Under the pieces are notes generated by a model. The model saw nothing but the letters and a program-made list of their open reading frames with translations. It was not told the DNA's origin and ran no database searches. Positions 33,137 through 44,436 of a stretch of 64,000 nt of DNA are shown here, in pieces. Source of the stretch: Cyanodermella asteris (taxonomy: Eukaryota; Ascomycota; Lecanoromycetes; Ostropales; Stictidaceae); the NCBI GenBank assembly GCA_900618795.1, contig UYJD01000002.1, forward strand, positions 1,274,551 through 1,338,550, written 5' to 3'. Both the position numbers and the translations under genes were made by a program. Every line of letters begins with the position of its first letter. Position 1 is the first letter of the stretch.

Positions 33137-35318
33137 GGTAGTCGAGATGCATTCCAGCTGAGCTGAGAACGTCTTGAAGCTAGCCCAGAGACGACGTTGC
33201 GATTTCCAGCTCAAAAACCAAGTAGCGGAAGGAGATTCGTCACTGCACGACAAGATTGCCCGCCAGAGAACTGAAGCGTTTGCACACAATGTACGATTTT
33301 GATCGGTGAAGTCGCATCAAATGATGACCCGACTGATGGCGGAGCTCGCCGAAGGAGGCGCCACCCCTGTACTATACCAAGAAATTAACTCAGCACTGGG
33401 ACATTCAGTGTCGGCAGACTGGGATCTTGATCAAACCGAGCCTTCATTGTCGTAATAAGAATTAGCCAGCTGCCGTCTCAGCTCGCCTCCACCATCTTCT
33501 CCACATCTGACGTTTAGGGCGCTCAGCGACAAAGTCTGTTCGTGTTCGTGCCGGTCAGGAGGGCGTAGGTGGTTGCTTTACGGTATGAAGATGCGTCAAA
33601 ATTGCATCCCTGATTCTCCCGCGATGACTCGCCTTGCTGCTTTGAGCATGCAGGAAAGGCTTCTGAAGAGCCTGATAGTAAATGATCGAGGTTGGGACGG
33701 GCTGAAAGTGGAGCATGGCGATACCATCAGCTGGCTCCCGCACTTTAGTCGTTGAGACAAGCAGGTCCCTCAGGACTGGGATGCTGAGTTACAATCAAGC
33801 CTCGTCTAGACTAGGTGACACGTCCGCACCCTCATCTCTCCTTAGCCGATCTCGATGGCCCGCCATGGTCTACATCGTGCATGTGCGTTTGCCCAAATTT
33901 GGAGTTCTGACACTCCATTCGTGGGGCTCGTCGGCGATGATCCATACATGGCTGCGGCTCTGGACTTTCGCGAACGTGACTTCGCGTGCCGTTTACATAC
34001 TGTCTAGTCGCTCTGGTCCCATATTGCTCAGGCGAGGTAAGGCTGCGCGGCCAGGCCAGTCAGCTCTCGAGTGGAGCGGAAGTTCATTGCTTTTACAGGC
34101 TCCCAGCACAGAACCGAACCCACGCATACACCGTTGAGCATCACAACTTGAAGCGTGACATTCGAGGTTTCAATGTTCCACCGTGGCGTAAGACTACCGT
34201 AGGCCGCTGCAAAATAACCTTGCCGCGAAGAACGAGAGCATGCGCTCGATCTTGTTTGAGGCAGCAGCATTTTGTTCCTTGCAGAAGTATTGGCGCCGCA
34301 ATTACTCAGCTTCAGCCTCTCGTAATTCCGTTGCGACGGGCTTGCTCGAAGGTCAAAGAGCGTGGCCTCCTTACTGCCTGATTCCTATTGTCCTACTTTG
34401 TCATTCTCCTCATCCCATTATTGCCAGCCTCTATAGTTTGTTCTCCGCACATCTGACCCTCCTCACTCGTCCAGAAACCAGTGAGCCCTCTCCAACCCGG
34501 TTGCGTCTCCGCGAGTCCTGAAGCATATCGACGGACAGCCTGACAGTCCGTCAGTTCTTGGTCAACAACGATCGTCGGCCACGCGCTGTCCCAACGACAT
34601 CTTGCACATGGTTGCAACCATCCAATAGCCTACAATTTCTGTTCCATATATGGTGCACTGAAAGCTCGATCAACTGTCGAGACTACTCCAGGCCGAACAA
34701 TCTCTGATCGGAAAAAGGGCTCTGATCATCAGCTGAGGATTCACCTCCTCCAGTCGTGGTCTAACCGGCGTGGACAGGAACGTGGTATACTCGACTAGTA
34801 GCGCTGACACGTTTACCGTCCTTTTCCACCTGCCCGTACAGTCAACTCCGCCCCCTACAACGACCCTCCTTCTGCCTCAGCCTTTCAAGCTGGACTTGCC
34901 GTCTTCCGACAGGCACACTATACAGCCTTGTCTGCAAGGTCTGCCCATCTCTTGTCCGCGACATCATTTTCTGCAGCCGCATCTGGGAACTGCCCCGATT
35001 GGAATTCGACTCCAGACTGTGGCCTGCCCGGGCTGGATAGTGATTCGACCTCAACTATTGCCGCCCTAGCTTGTGAGTCTCATCAATTTGCCAAGACATG
35101 AACACTGTCCAGTCTTTCCCCTGACATATTTTCGCTGTTGAAGCGAGGAGTAGCGTCGATGTTTTCATGTTCGATTTCTTGCTTTCGATCGCTCGGGCCA
35201 GCTCCTCACGCTCGCCAAGGCTAATTATCATCAGCCTCGGATCGTAGTACAAAGGCCAGACTCTCTTGGTAGTACATGGCCTAGCGTTGAATATTTCCAC
35301 CTCTACACCGACGCCAGC
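33137..35318. other. Long upstream region of the Zn2Cys6 regulator
   Basis: 2.2 kb without a supportable gene. A strong GTGAGT follows a CTAG near 35071, so a leader intron ending before the ATG at 35319 is possible. Short frames on both strands have no motif. Confidence 0.5.
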
Positions 35319-37897
35319 ATGGGTGGCAGCACATCGGATGAGCAGAGCATATTTGATGCGCCCAACCAACAGAGTAGCCCAAGCGAAGTACAGAACGGAT
35401 CGGAGAGCTCGAACAGTCCGCCTGATCAGCCCAACAATGAATCCCAGCAATCAACTACAGAGACAACACAAGCCGCCGAAAGTGGCGCAAATTCACAGAA
35501 CCCGAAGCTGAAGCGAATAGCCTGCATAGTATGCCGGCGGCGGAAACTGAAATGTGATGGCGCTCGACCGACCTGTGGCACGTGTGCGCGACTGAAGCAT
35601 CCCTGTGGCTACGACGAGACCCGAAAGAAGAGCGGTCCCAAACGTGGCTATGTGAAGGAGCTCGAGAAGCGGCTCAAGCAAATCGAGACCCAGCTTGAGA
35701 CTGGCCAGGGTCAAGATCGCGACAAGTCTCCAGGTCTTCGCGGAGCCGGTGCTGCAGCTTTTGATCCTAGCCAGCCTGGCTTTGGAGCAAACGTGATGGA
35801 CGGTAGAGGCTCGTCGCCTAATGTCAACCAGAACCGGGTCGACCCCGAGGGTGGCAACAGCTTTCCATGGGAGATGATGAGTCTTGGTCTCGAAGAGCCG
35901 TTACCACATCAGGACATGATCGATGAGTTGCACGCGACCTACTTTGAGAAACTCCATCCGACAATGCCCATGGTCCACAAGTACAGATATCTCGCTGCCA
36001 TGAATCTAGCGCCGAGCATGCGGCCGCCTGTCTGCCTCCGTTACGCATTATGGGCATACGCTTGCTCTGCTGGCGATAAATATCAGGCGTTCGTCGAGAT
36101 GTTCTATCTGCGGGCACGCAAGTACGCAGAGATGGACGAGATGCGTGGATTCGGTGAGAACATGTTCACGGTTGGCCACGTTCAGGCCTGGGTCATCATA
36201 GCCAACTACGAGTTCAAGATGATGTATTTCCCTAGAGCCTGGATGAGCGTCGGAAGAGCAGTTCGACTTGCTCAGATGTTAGGTCTCAACCGCATCGATG
36301 GTGGTGGTCTCGAAGTCAAAGAATGCCTCCCTAAGCCCAAGGACTGGGTCGACAGAGAAGAGAGACGACGAACATTCTGGGCAGCGTATTGCTTTGATCG
36401 ATGGGCCAGCATTGGAACTGGCTGGCCAATGAACATTGATGAACGAGATGTAAGGACGCCTGCCGCGATGATGCGAAATGGTACTGACAAAGCTAGATCC
36501 ATACGGAACTCCCGTCACCGGACGAGAATTTCGAACAGAACAAAGAAGTCAAGGGCTTCCACTTGACACAAATGCTCACAGGCGGCGATCCTTCCAAGTT
36601 ATCGTCATACGCCAGCGTTGTCCTCATGGCCTCCATCATCGGCAAGACACTCACCCATCTTCACCGAACCGAAGCAAGAGACGATGCACACGATGTCGAA
36701 AATGGCGAGTTCTGGAAACGTCACCGCTACCTTGATCACATCCTCACCAACACAACCGTCTGTCTCCCACAACACCTCCACCTTGCATCCAACCACTCCG
36801 ATCCTAACGTCATCTTCCTACACATGAACATACACAGCGTAGCAATATGTCTGCATCAAGCCGCCATCCTCAAGGCAGAGCAGAACAACCTCGGCCCAGA
36901 TGTGATCAAGCTGTCGACCGACCGCTGCTATATTGCGGCCAAGGACGTCGCCAACATCTGGCGAATGATCTCTCACATCGACATCTCATTTCTTTCACCT
37001 TACGTCGCGTTTTGTCTATTCGTCGCCGCACGCGTATTCGTTCACGCCTACAAGCGCGATCCAACCGATATCGAAGGCCGACAGTCGCTTCACTTCCTTC
37101 TCAACGCCATGGAATCACATCGCAAGCGTAACGACATCACCGAATCATTCCTACTGCAGCTACTTGTGGACCTCGACGAGCTAGGATTTGATAGCGCTAT
37201 CCTTCGACGCCACAACGCACTCATGTCACATCGCGATCGCCTCGGCATTTACACCGAAGCCAAGACCTGTCCACCGGTCATGCCGCGACACAGCTCAACA
37301 CAGCCGACCCACAAAGAACTGCAACAACAAGCTGAGCAGGCACGCTTAGCGCAGGACGCAAGGTGGAAGGCCGGCATGTATCCTGACTCACAAGAGCCGG
37401 TATCGTTGATGGATGGGGGTGACTTTGACATGAACATCCCCATACGAACAGCTAGTATGGGAGGCGACAGCATGAGCCTCGGACCGGACTATGACTCGGC
37501 GAACCAGTTCGGCGGGCAACAGCAACAGCAAAGCAACGTTCAAAGCGGTATTTCACCCAACGCAGGCTTCACCATGTTCACCCATACCACGTCGCAAGGT
37601 CTGACTGGGTTTCCGACACCGGCTCATACGGCAGCGGCAAGAATTCGGCTACAGCAGGATCACCATCAGCAACACAACTCGACAGGCAATGGCCAAGATG
37701 GCACGGAATTCGATTTCAATTCGCCTCCTGAATTCGATGTCAACCTTATGAATGCGCAGTTTGAACTGAATGAGGAGGATGCAAATATGATGCAGGATCT
37801 ACAGAATTGGGGCGATGGGATGTCGGCTGGAATGCAGGAATTTCATACAGGAGAACAATCGAGCCCGGCTGCGGCATGGGCGTCATTCATACCTTGA
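35319..37897 (+). CDS. Zn2Cys6 transcription factor
   Basis: Fungal binuclear zinc-cluster regulator, acting in the nucleus. Exons 35319-36449 and 36497-37897 give 843 residues; the 47-base intron has GTAAGG and CTAG. The zinc cluster near residues 69-96 reads CIVCRRRKLKC then CGTCARLKHPC with the classic spacing. A KKSGPKRGY linker and a coiled coil (VKELEKRLKQIETQLE) follow. The middle carries the fungal-specific regulatory domain (DELHATYFEKLHPTMPMVH, then RRTFWAAYCFDRWASIGTGWP). The tail is Gln/Asn-rich and acidic (GGQQQQQSN, LNEEDANMMQDLQNW), suggesting an activation region. The zinc region resembles developmental regulators of the RosA/NosA type, but I would not name it. Target genes are unknown. 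Confidence 0.9.
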
Positions 37898-38730
37898 TCG
37901 GGGGGAAGCCTCTGATTCTGTGGTTAGAACGTTACGATGATAATGATGGTGAAGGGTTACGCAGGGCGGTATAAGAGATGACAATTAGGGAATGGGACCA
38001 ACACAGTATCTATCTGTGCGCTTGCATTTATCAAGAGGAGCGACTTGATCTTTGGAAAATGATTTCAACCTCTGGAATAAGTAAGTATCCGTTGAATGGA
38101 GACAATCTTGTATGCGCTGTTCCATGATACATTGACCAGCACTGAGATGTCGCGGCAAAATCTGCGCTATCAAGTATCCAAGTCTACTGGTTCCTGATGT
38201 TGTCCAGGGCTAGGACATGCCTGACAGTGGCCGAGTATAGTCTTGCCGAAATAGGTAGCCATGTATTGGAGATCCGAAAACTACCTACCTATTTAAGCTC
38301 TTAACTCCTGGAGTAGCTCGAGGAGCTCCCTCGCTTCCGGGCGTAGTGTCGCTAACTCCGCCCCGCCTAAAGGCCATAGCTGCACTCCCTACCCAAAGCC
38401 CCCCGAAGCCTCACTAAAACAAACCCCCACGCGCGACCCACCGACACGCGATCCCGACGAGTAAGCGCGATCACGCGTCCCGCTCTGAGCAACTCAAGCT
38501 GAGGCTCACTCAACCTTCGACCTTCCACATCGGGACAGCACGCCTCCAATTCACGACTCCAAATTCCTTGACTTCACGAAAGCCTTTACTGCATCTCATC
38601 CCATTGCCGTCCCATCTCGCCAACCTCGGCGCCCATCGCGTCTCATTTTATTCCCAACGCCTGTCTTTATCGCTCTCCTTCACTTCACTTTTGCTTCTCA
38701 TTTGCATTCATAAGTTTTTTTTTCGGTCCG
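37898..38730. other. Intergenic, sirtuin upstream region
   Basis: Contains the 3' flank of the regulator and the sirtuin promoter, including a 10-base inverted repeat and a pyrimidine-rich leader with T8 before the ATG. Confidence 0.6.
38249..38294. repeat. Inverted repeat in sirtuin upstream region
   Basis: AAATAGGTAG at 38249-38258 is the exact reverse complement of CTACCTATTT at 38285-38294, with 26 bases between. The right arm is preceded by an extra CTAC. It may be a dimeric factor site or chance. Confidence 0.55.
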
Positions 38731-40737
38731 ATGGGTACAGCGACGCGCCCCGACGTCGTCGAGGTCATTGACCTGATGTCGTCGGACAACGAGGCGGAGG
38801 AGGATTCGGCGAATGTCGATGGTGGAGTCAAGTTGAAAGCCCCGTTGCAGGAGCTTTGTGAGCCCGAAGTCAGCGTCGGCGCGTCGAAAGGCGAGATTGA
38901 GGGAGCGGCGATGGCGACGCAGAGGGCCGTCGAGCACAATGCTCACGCCCATGTGCAGCATTACCAGCAAATTGAGCAGCCGCGAGTTCAACCGATCTAC
39001 CAGCATGGACAGCGGCCGCACCAGTTACAGCAGGAGATTCCGACCATTCGGGAACCGGAGGTAGATTGCGGAAGCGAAGCAGAGTTGAGTGAGAAGGTCG
39101 AGAATGAGGACGGGCTTGAAGTTGAAGATTATGACGAGGTCGAGGGAGAAGGCGGGGAGAGCGAAGATGACGACGAGCTATTTGGCGATATTATGGATGC
39201 TATCAGCTCCGACGACCATTCCATCGGTAAGTCTGCTCGCTTGCATGAAATTCTTTGTCTCGGTAGGGGTGCTTCTCCCTTCTCAAGTCTTTCAATTGGG
39301 ACTGGACAGCACAATGTTGTCTGAGACCGTTATTCATGTGGTGAATGTCAAAGAGGGAGAGTGATGATCATGCTAATACAAACAGGAGAATCCTCGCCAA
39401 TTCCAGAACACGTACAATTGATCAACGATCTACATGAGAAAGGCATTCACGAATTCATCAACATTTACCTAGAGTCAGAAAGATACACCGTTGCTCAGCT
39501 CTGTGCCGTTTTTGGATTTCCAATCGATTTTCTTGGTGAGGGAGAAGAGGTAAGCCGGCCAGCCGATTCCCTATCCTCTGTATTGTCTCAGAGACAGTAT
39601 GACTAACAGCATATCTAGTTTGAAGCGCAGTCATTCAAGATCCTCGGCAGTCTGCTTCTGCGCGAATTTCGTCGCCGCCGCAAACTCACGCAATACAATA
39701 CCTTCGATGACGTCGTCTCCCTCCTCAAATCCTCCCGCCGCATCCTCGTCCTCACCGGAGCCGGCATAAGCACCTCCCTCGGCATCCCCGACTTCCGCTC
39801 CAAGGACGGTCTTTACGCCCAACTCGCCGCCAGCGGCCTGACCGACAAAGTCGACGACCCGCAAGACGTCTTCTCCCTCCGTGTCTTCAACGAGGATCCC
39901 ACAATCTTCTACGCCGTCGCCCGTAGCATTCTCTCCTCCGATCAACGCTTCTCCCCGACCCACGCCTTCATCCGCCTCCTCGAACAACGCGGAAAGCTCC
40001 TCACAAACTTCACGCAGAACATCGACAACCTCGAGGCCGCGGCGGGCATCAGCCCAGACAAGCTCGTACACTGCCACGGCTCATTCGCGTCCGCGACCTG
40101 CCAGGCCTGCGGAGCCCGCGTCCCCGGCGACCTGATCCACGACGAGATCCGCTCCGGCGCGGTCCCGCGGTGCAAAGCGTGCTTAGCCCAACTCTCCCGC
40201 CTCCGCGCCTCTGACGGCCCGCCGGGCATGAAACGCAAACGATCCTCCGGCGCCGGCGGCGGCAGCAGCACGACCTCCAAAAAACGCCTCGGCGGCAAAC
40301 CGCTCGCCGCGTGGGAAGAAGACTCGGACCCCGAAGATGACGTGCCAGACTACTCCGACGCCGCCGCGGGCGTGATGAAGCCCGACATCGTCTTCTTCGG
40401 CGAGGACCTGCCCGCGCTCTTCCACGACCGCGCCATGCGCGACAAGGACGAGGTCGACCTCGTGATCGTCATCGGGACGAGCCTGAAGGTTGCGCCGGTC
40501 AGCGAGGTGCCGAACTTCGTGCCGGCGAACGTGCCGCAGATTTACATTTCGCGGGATCCGTGCAGGCACATCAATTTCGATGTCGAGCTGTTGGGCGAGT
40601 GCGATGTCGTGGTTGCGGAGCTCTGTCGCCGGGCCGGGTGGGAGTTGAGGCACGAGATGTTGCCGAGCGGCGGGTATGAGGTCGAGGTGGTGCAGGCGGA
40701 GGGGAAGGTCAGTCGGCATGAGGTGAGGAAGGTATAG
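38731..40737 (+). CDS. Class-I sirtuin, Sir2/Hst1 type deacetylase
   Basis: NAD-dependent protein deacetylase, probably nuclear. Exons 38731-39226, 39386-39549 and 39619-40737 give 592 residues, and phases agree at both introns. The start carries [12 protein letters not shown], a SUMO-interacting-type motif, followed by an acidic domain. The SIR2 N-terminal helical domain spans exon 2 to early exon 3 ([20 protein letters not shown], then [16 protein letters not shown]). The catalytic core has [18 protein letters not shown] near 265, TQNID, HCHGS with catalytic His near 373, and zinc ligands CQAC and CKAC. Between CKAC and KPDIVFFGE sits a 65-residue insertion rich in Lys/Arg and acidic residues ([19 protein letters not shown]). 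The end matches HST1-like proteins ([15 protein letters not shown]). Confidence 0.95.
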
Positions 40738-41252
40738 GGGGATTGCATGGTCTTGCATAACGGAACATGGAAAGAGACGGATACAGCGTTGTCGAGTTTT
40801 ATGGGCGACGAAGTTTGTGAGTTTCAGGCCGAGGAGCGGGAACGGCGGCGGAGGCTGAACTCAGACATTCAAATGTGGTGTCGCGACGAGATTGCTCTTT
40901 GCTTGTGAGCGAGGCGTTTGGGAGTTTGAGTCAGCGTTGAAAGAGAATGATTTGATTGTGTCACAGGCTAAACAACACAGGTCAGGGGCTTCATGATATG
41001 ATTGATGGCTGGCAAATGTTCATAGAATTGACGGAATATATCGCGCGCGTCACAGATCCTACTGAACAGAGGCAAAAACATCAATGTGCTCGTGAGGTTG
41101 GGAATCAAATTGAATCGCAGTCGCAGCAGCCCGCGGAAAGGCGGTCCATCATGGATAATGCTCGTCTCAAGTAGCAGCTGTCAAGCAGGTCTGTCTATGT
41201 TTTGGCCCTCCCAGTCATGTCTCGTCAAAGCGATTAATCCTCGTGAGAGTAT
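40738..41252. other. Convergent intergenic region
   Basis: 3' flanks of the sirtuin and ACL4. No gene or structured RNA recognised. Confidence 0.6.
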
Positions 41253-42479
41253 TCACGATTCGTCCATTCCCTCGTCGGCATCCTCCTCCTCATCGTCACT
41301 TTCGATGCCTTCCCACTCTTCGTCCTCGTCAATTTCCTCGATTTCAGCATCGCCAAGTTGGTTGTCGAGCGACTCAACCAGCTCTCTTGCGTGGTCGCGC
41401 AGGCGGTCGTCCTCATACTCGAGCAGCTCACATAGTTTGAGGCAGTTTCGCAGCCACTCTCTGCTACTAAGCAGCACAGCTTTCTTCTCGTCCGGGCTGA
41501 GCTTGGTCTCTTCGTCCTCGTCCTCCTTCTTTGCATCGTCCTCCATCTTATCATCCTCGTCTTGGTCATCAGACTGCTCAGCATACATGTACAGACACCA
41601 TCCACCTAGATACCAGGCTTCGACACTCTGATCGTTTTCGCCTGTCAGCCTCTCGCAGACCTCCAGGGCGGCACCATCCAGGCCGGCCTCCATTAACGCT
41701 CTGGCAAGAGCAATCCGCGCCGCAAACTCTGGAACGCCAGGGTGACCTGTCGGCAAGTCTTTCCACAAATCTAAGCTCTGTTGTAATGCTTCTTGAGCGT
41801 CTTCCACCCTCTGCTGGCTCAATCGTATACTAGCCAGCGTGACAAGTGTCTGTGAATCGTCTGACGCAACCATCATAGCGTGTGTGATCAACTTCTCGCA
41901 GTTTTCTTCACATGCATCTTCGAAACTCAAATCTGTCATCCACAGCTCACACATGGCGCAGAGTGCATGTGCCAATTTGACCCTCTTCTCATCCCGCTCC
42001 AGCGCCAGTGTGTCGTCCTTTTTCTTTTCGAGCTTCTCGTCCAGTTCGCTGACTTCTCGTTCGAGGCATGTGACAGCTTTCTCGAACCACTTGAGAGATT
42101 GGTGACCGCCTGTCTCGTCGAGCTGGGCGAGGTTCAGAAATTTGTCCGGTCCGCCTCCTTGTGATTCGGGAATTGCACCGTCGGGGTCAATGTCGACGGC
42201 ACTTGTGAAAGATTGTGTTGCGGACTCGACATTTCCAAGGTCAAGCTGGATTTCTGCGACGAGGGTGAGGGCGGGGAGCGTGAGGGGTGACGAGGAGCCG
42301 TGTGAGGTCTGGAGAGCAGTGAGGGCATTCTGAGCGGGTTCGAGAGCAAGGTCTGGCTGACCCTGTTGTAAAAAATCTGTGGCCTGGGCGAGAAGTTGTA
42401 CTGGGGAGGAAGACATGGCGGTGGTGGGCTTTGTCTTTGGCTTGTTCTTGCGATTCTTTTTATCTTGCGCCTTGGCCAT
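41253..42479 (-). CDS. ACL4: Rpl4 assembly chaperone, TPR protein
   Basis: Tetratricopeptide protein resembling yeast Acl4, which escorts ribosomal protein uL4 (Rpl4) to the nucleus. Single exon, 408 residues, starting MAKAQDKKNRKNKPKTK, a basic import-like segment. TPR helices run from about residue 28 (LLAQATDFLQQGQPDLALEP) to 380. Family marks are VDIDPDGAIPESQGGGPDKF with LNLAQLDETGG, SLKWFEKAV, AWYLGGWCLYMYAE, and SSREWLRNCLKLCELLEYED. Acidic blocks interrupt the last repeats (SDDQDEDDKMEDD) and fill the C-terminus (EEIDEDEEWEGIESDDEEEDA with DES at the end), as expected for a partner of a very basic ribosomal protein. The assignment rests on motif resemblance. Confidence 0.85.
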   Translation of the reverse strand: MAKAQDKKNRKNKPKTKPTTAMSSSPVQLLAQATDFLQQGQPDLALEPAQNALTALQTSHGSSSPLTLPALTLVAEIQLDLGNVESATQSFTSAVDIDPDGAIPESQGGGPDKFLNLAQLDETGGHQSLKWFEKAVTCLEREVSELDEKLEKKKDDTLALERDEKRVKLAHALCAMCELWMTDLSFEDACEENCEKLITHAMMVASDDSQTLVTLASIRLSQQRVEDAQEALQQSLDLWKDLPTGHPGVPEFAARIALARALMEAGLDGAALEVCERLTGENDQSVEAWYLGGWCLYMYAEQSDDQDEDDKMEDDAKKEDEDEETKLSPDEKKAVLLSSREWLRNCLKLCELLEYEDDRLRDHARELVESLDNQLGDAEIEEIDEDEEWEGIESDDEEEDADEGMDES

Positions 42480-43295
42480 TTGTAGGCGGTGGAAGGGGGG
42501 TTGTGGGCGATTTGCCCGCGCGAATCAGCTCAAGAAGAGTGAAGACGGAGGTGTGATCGAGCATTGCACGACTTTGCGATGGCAGTGCGTGACAACGGCA
42601 GAGTTGGGAAAATTAAAAAAAGATGGTGGAGGATTGCTCGGATGCGGCTATGGCAGCTTTGTGATGATTTGTGGGCGATCTTGACCAGTTTCGAGACAAG
42701 TTTTCGGAGTTGCTCAGCGGGAAGGAAAAAAGAAAAAAAAAGATGGGGACGGCGCGCAGCTTAAGCACCCGCACGTGATGGCGAGAAACAACGGACGGAA
42801 TGAATCCAGAGTTCCAGACCCCTGCTAAGTTGCACTTCCACCGCGACACTCACCGACCTGGCTAATCGAGGTAGAGACACGGCCAGCGCATGAGCCTGCT
42901 GTCTTGATTCGGATGCCGGTGAGCCTGGTGAGCTCGCGAAACGAGCAGGTCAAGCGAGCTACGGTCAAGCTCCCGTAGTACCGACTTGTAGAACGCCGAG
43001 CGCCGAGCAATTGCTAAGGTTGCATCGATTACTTTAAGCTACTTCAATTGCGTCTTAATCAGTAAGCGAAGGAAGCTTGGTCTCCCCGATTGCGCTCATT
43101 GCGTCGCCCTTATCCGCCCCCGGGGCGCCTAAACACCCGCCCGCCCGCTCCGCCGACGACGGACACAACTTTACCCTGGCGAATTTCGAGCTTTGATTCT
43201 CCCATCCCGCACCTCAGCCAACCTCGCCGACTTCCAGTTGCAGCTCTTCCGCTGCGCTCTTGCACTTCCCGTGTCCTCCATCTCCAACTCTCACC
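42480..43295. other. Divergent intergenic region, ACL4 and carrier
   Basis: Shared upstream region. It includes an A-rich tract near 42724-42741 and a pyrimidine-rich leader before the carrier ATG, with GTGTCCTCCATCTCC directly upstream. Nothing coding seen. Confidence 0.6.
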
Positions 43296-44204
43296 ATGGC
43301 GGACGGCAAGAAACCTCTTCCTTTCATCTACCAGTTCGGCGCCGGTGCCGTCGCCGGCGTCAGCGAGATCCTGGTCATGTACCCGCTGGACGTCGTCAAG
43401 ACGCGTGTGCAGCTCCAGACCGGGCCCGCCGTCGCCGGCCAGGACCACTACACCGGCATGTTGGACTGCTTCAAGAAAATTGTCGCCAACGAAGGCGCGT
43501 CGAGACTCTACCGCGGTATCACGGCCCCGATCCTGATGGAAGCGCCCAAGCGTGCGACCAAGTTCGCTGCCAACGACGAGTGGGGCAAGGTATACCGCAA
43601 CCTGTTCGGCATCGCAAAGATGGACCAGAAGCTTTCCATCCTGACGGGAGCTACGGCCGGTGCGACGGAAGCTTTCGTCGTGGTGCCGTTCGAGCTGGTC
43701 AAGATTCGGTTGCAGGACAAGGCGCAGGCGCACAAGTACAGCGGCATCATCGACTGCGCGACCAAGATCATCAAGGCCGAGGGTCCGCTGGCAATGTACA
43801 ATGGGTTGGAAAGCACCATCTGGAGGCACGTCACGTGGAACGCTGGTTACTTTGGGTGCATCTTCCAGGTCCGAGCACAATTGCCCAAGGCGGAGAGCAA
43901 GAACCAACAGATGTTGAACGATGTCATGGCCGGCGCTGCTGGAGGAACGGTGGGAACTATCATCAACACCCCCTTTGATGTCGTCAAGAGCAGAATTCAG
44001 AACAGCCCCAAGGTTGCTGGCTCGATACCAAAGTACAATTGGGCTCTGGGCGCCCTGGGGACGGTTGTGAAGGAGGAGGGTTTCGGTGCTCTGTACAAGG
44101 GATTCGTGCCCAAGGTTCTGAGGTTAGGACCGGGTGGTGGTATCCTCCTTGTTGTATACACCGGTATGATGGACTTTTTCAGGAAGATGCGGGGAGAGGA
44201 ATAG
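43296..44204 (+). CDS. ODC1: Mitochondrial 2-oxodicarboxylate carrier
   Basis: Inner-membrane carrier likely exchanging 2-oxoadipate/2-oxoglutarate, linking lysine metabolism to the TCA cycle. Single exon, 302 residues from MADGKKPLPFIYQFGAG. Three mitochondrial-carrier repeats each carry the PxDxxKxR signature: PLDVVKTR, PFELVKIR and PFDVVKSR. ODC-like landmarks are EAPKRATKFAANDEWGK in the second helix region and GLESTIWRHVTWNAGYFGCIF. The glycine-rich GGTVGTIINTPFD begins the third repeat. The ATG at 43296 follows a CACC context. The downstream gene converges with only 232 bases between stops. The ODC subtype is by resemblance; substrate is not proven. Confidence 0.9.
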   Translation: MADGKKPLPFIYQFGAGAVAGVSEILVMYPLDVVKTRVQLQTGPAVAGQDHYTGMLDCFKKIVANEGASRLYRGITAPILMEAPKRATKFAANDEWGKVYRNLFGIAKMDQKLSILTGATAGATEAFVVVPFELVKIRLQDKAQAHKYSGIIDCATKIIKAEGPLAMYNGLESTIWRHVTWNAGYFGCIFQVRAQLPKAESKNQQMLNDVMAGAAGGTVGTIINTPFDVVKSRIQNSPKVAGSIPKYNWALGALGTVVKEEGFGALYKGFVPKVLRLGPGGGILLVVYTGMMDFFRKMRGEE

Positions 44205-44436
44205 ATATAGACTAGAGACATGAAACCGGTTACCGTCCTGATCAGCTTGTGTTTCCGCGCTGAGGAAATGTGAAATTGATGCAATGCCGTGCCTCAGCAT
44301 CGACGTAGTACTGGTGACAGCCGGATAATTGACGGCACAAGATGGTGAAAAGTACCATTAGCCCAACTTGCTTGTGGGGCAGTTTGCACCTGTCCATACT
44401 CTGACACAAACACAGATATTATGCGCGTGCAGCAGA

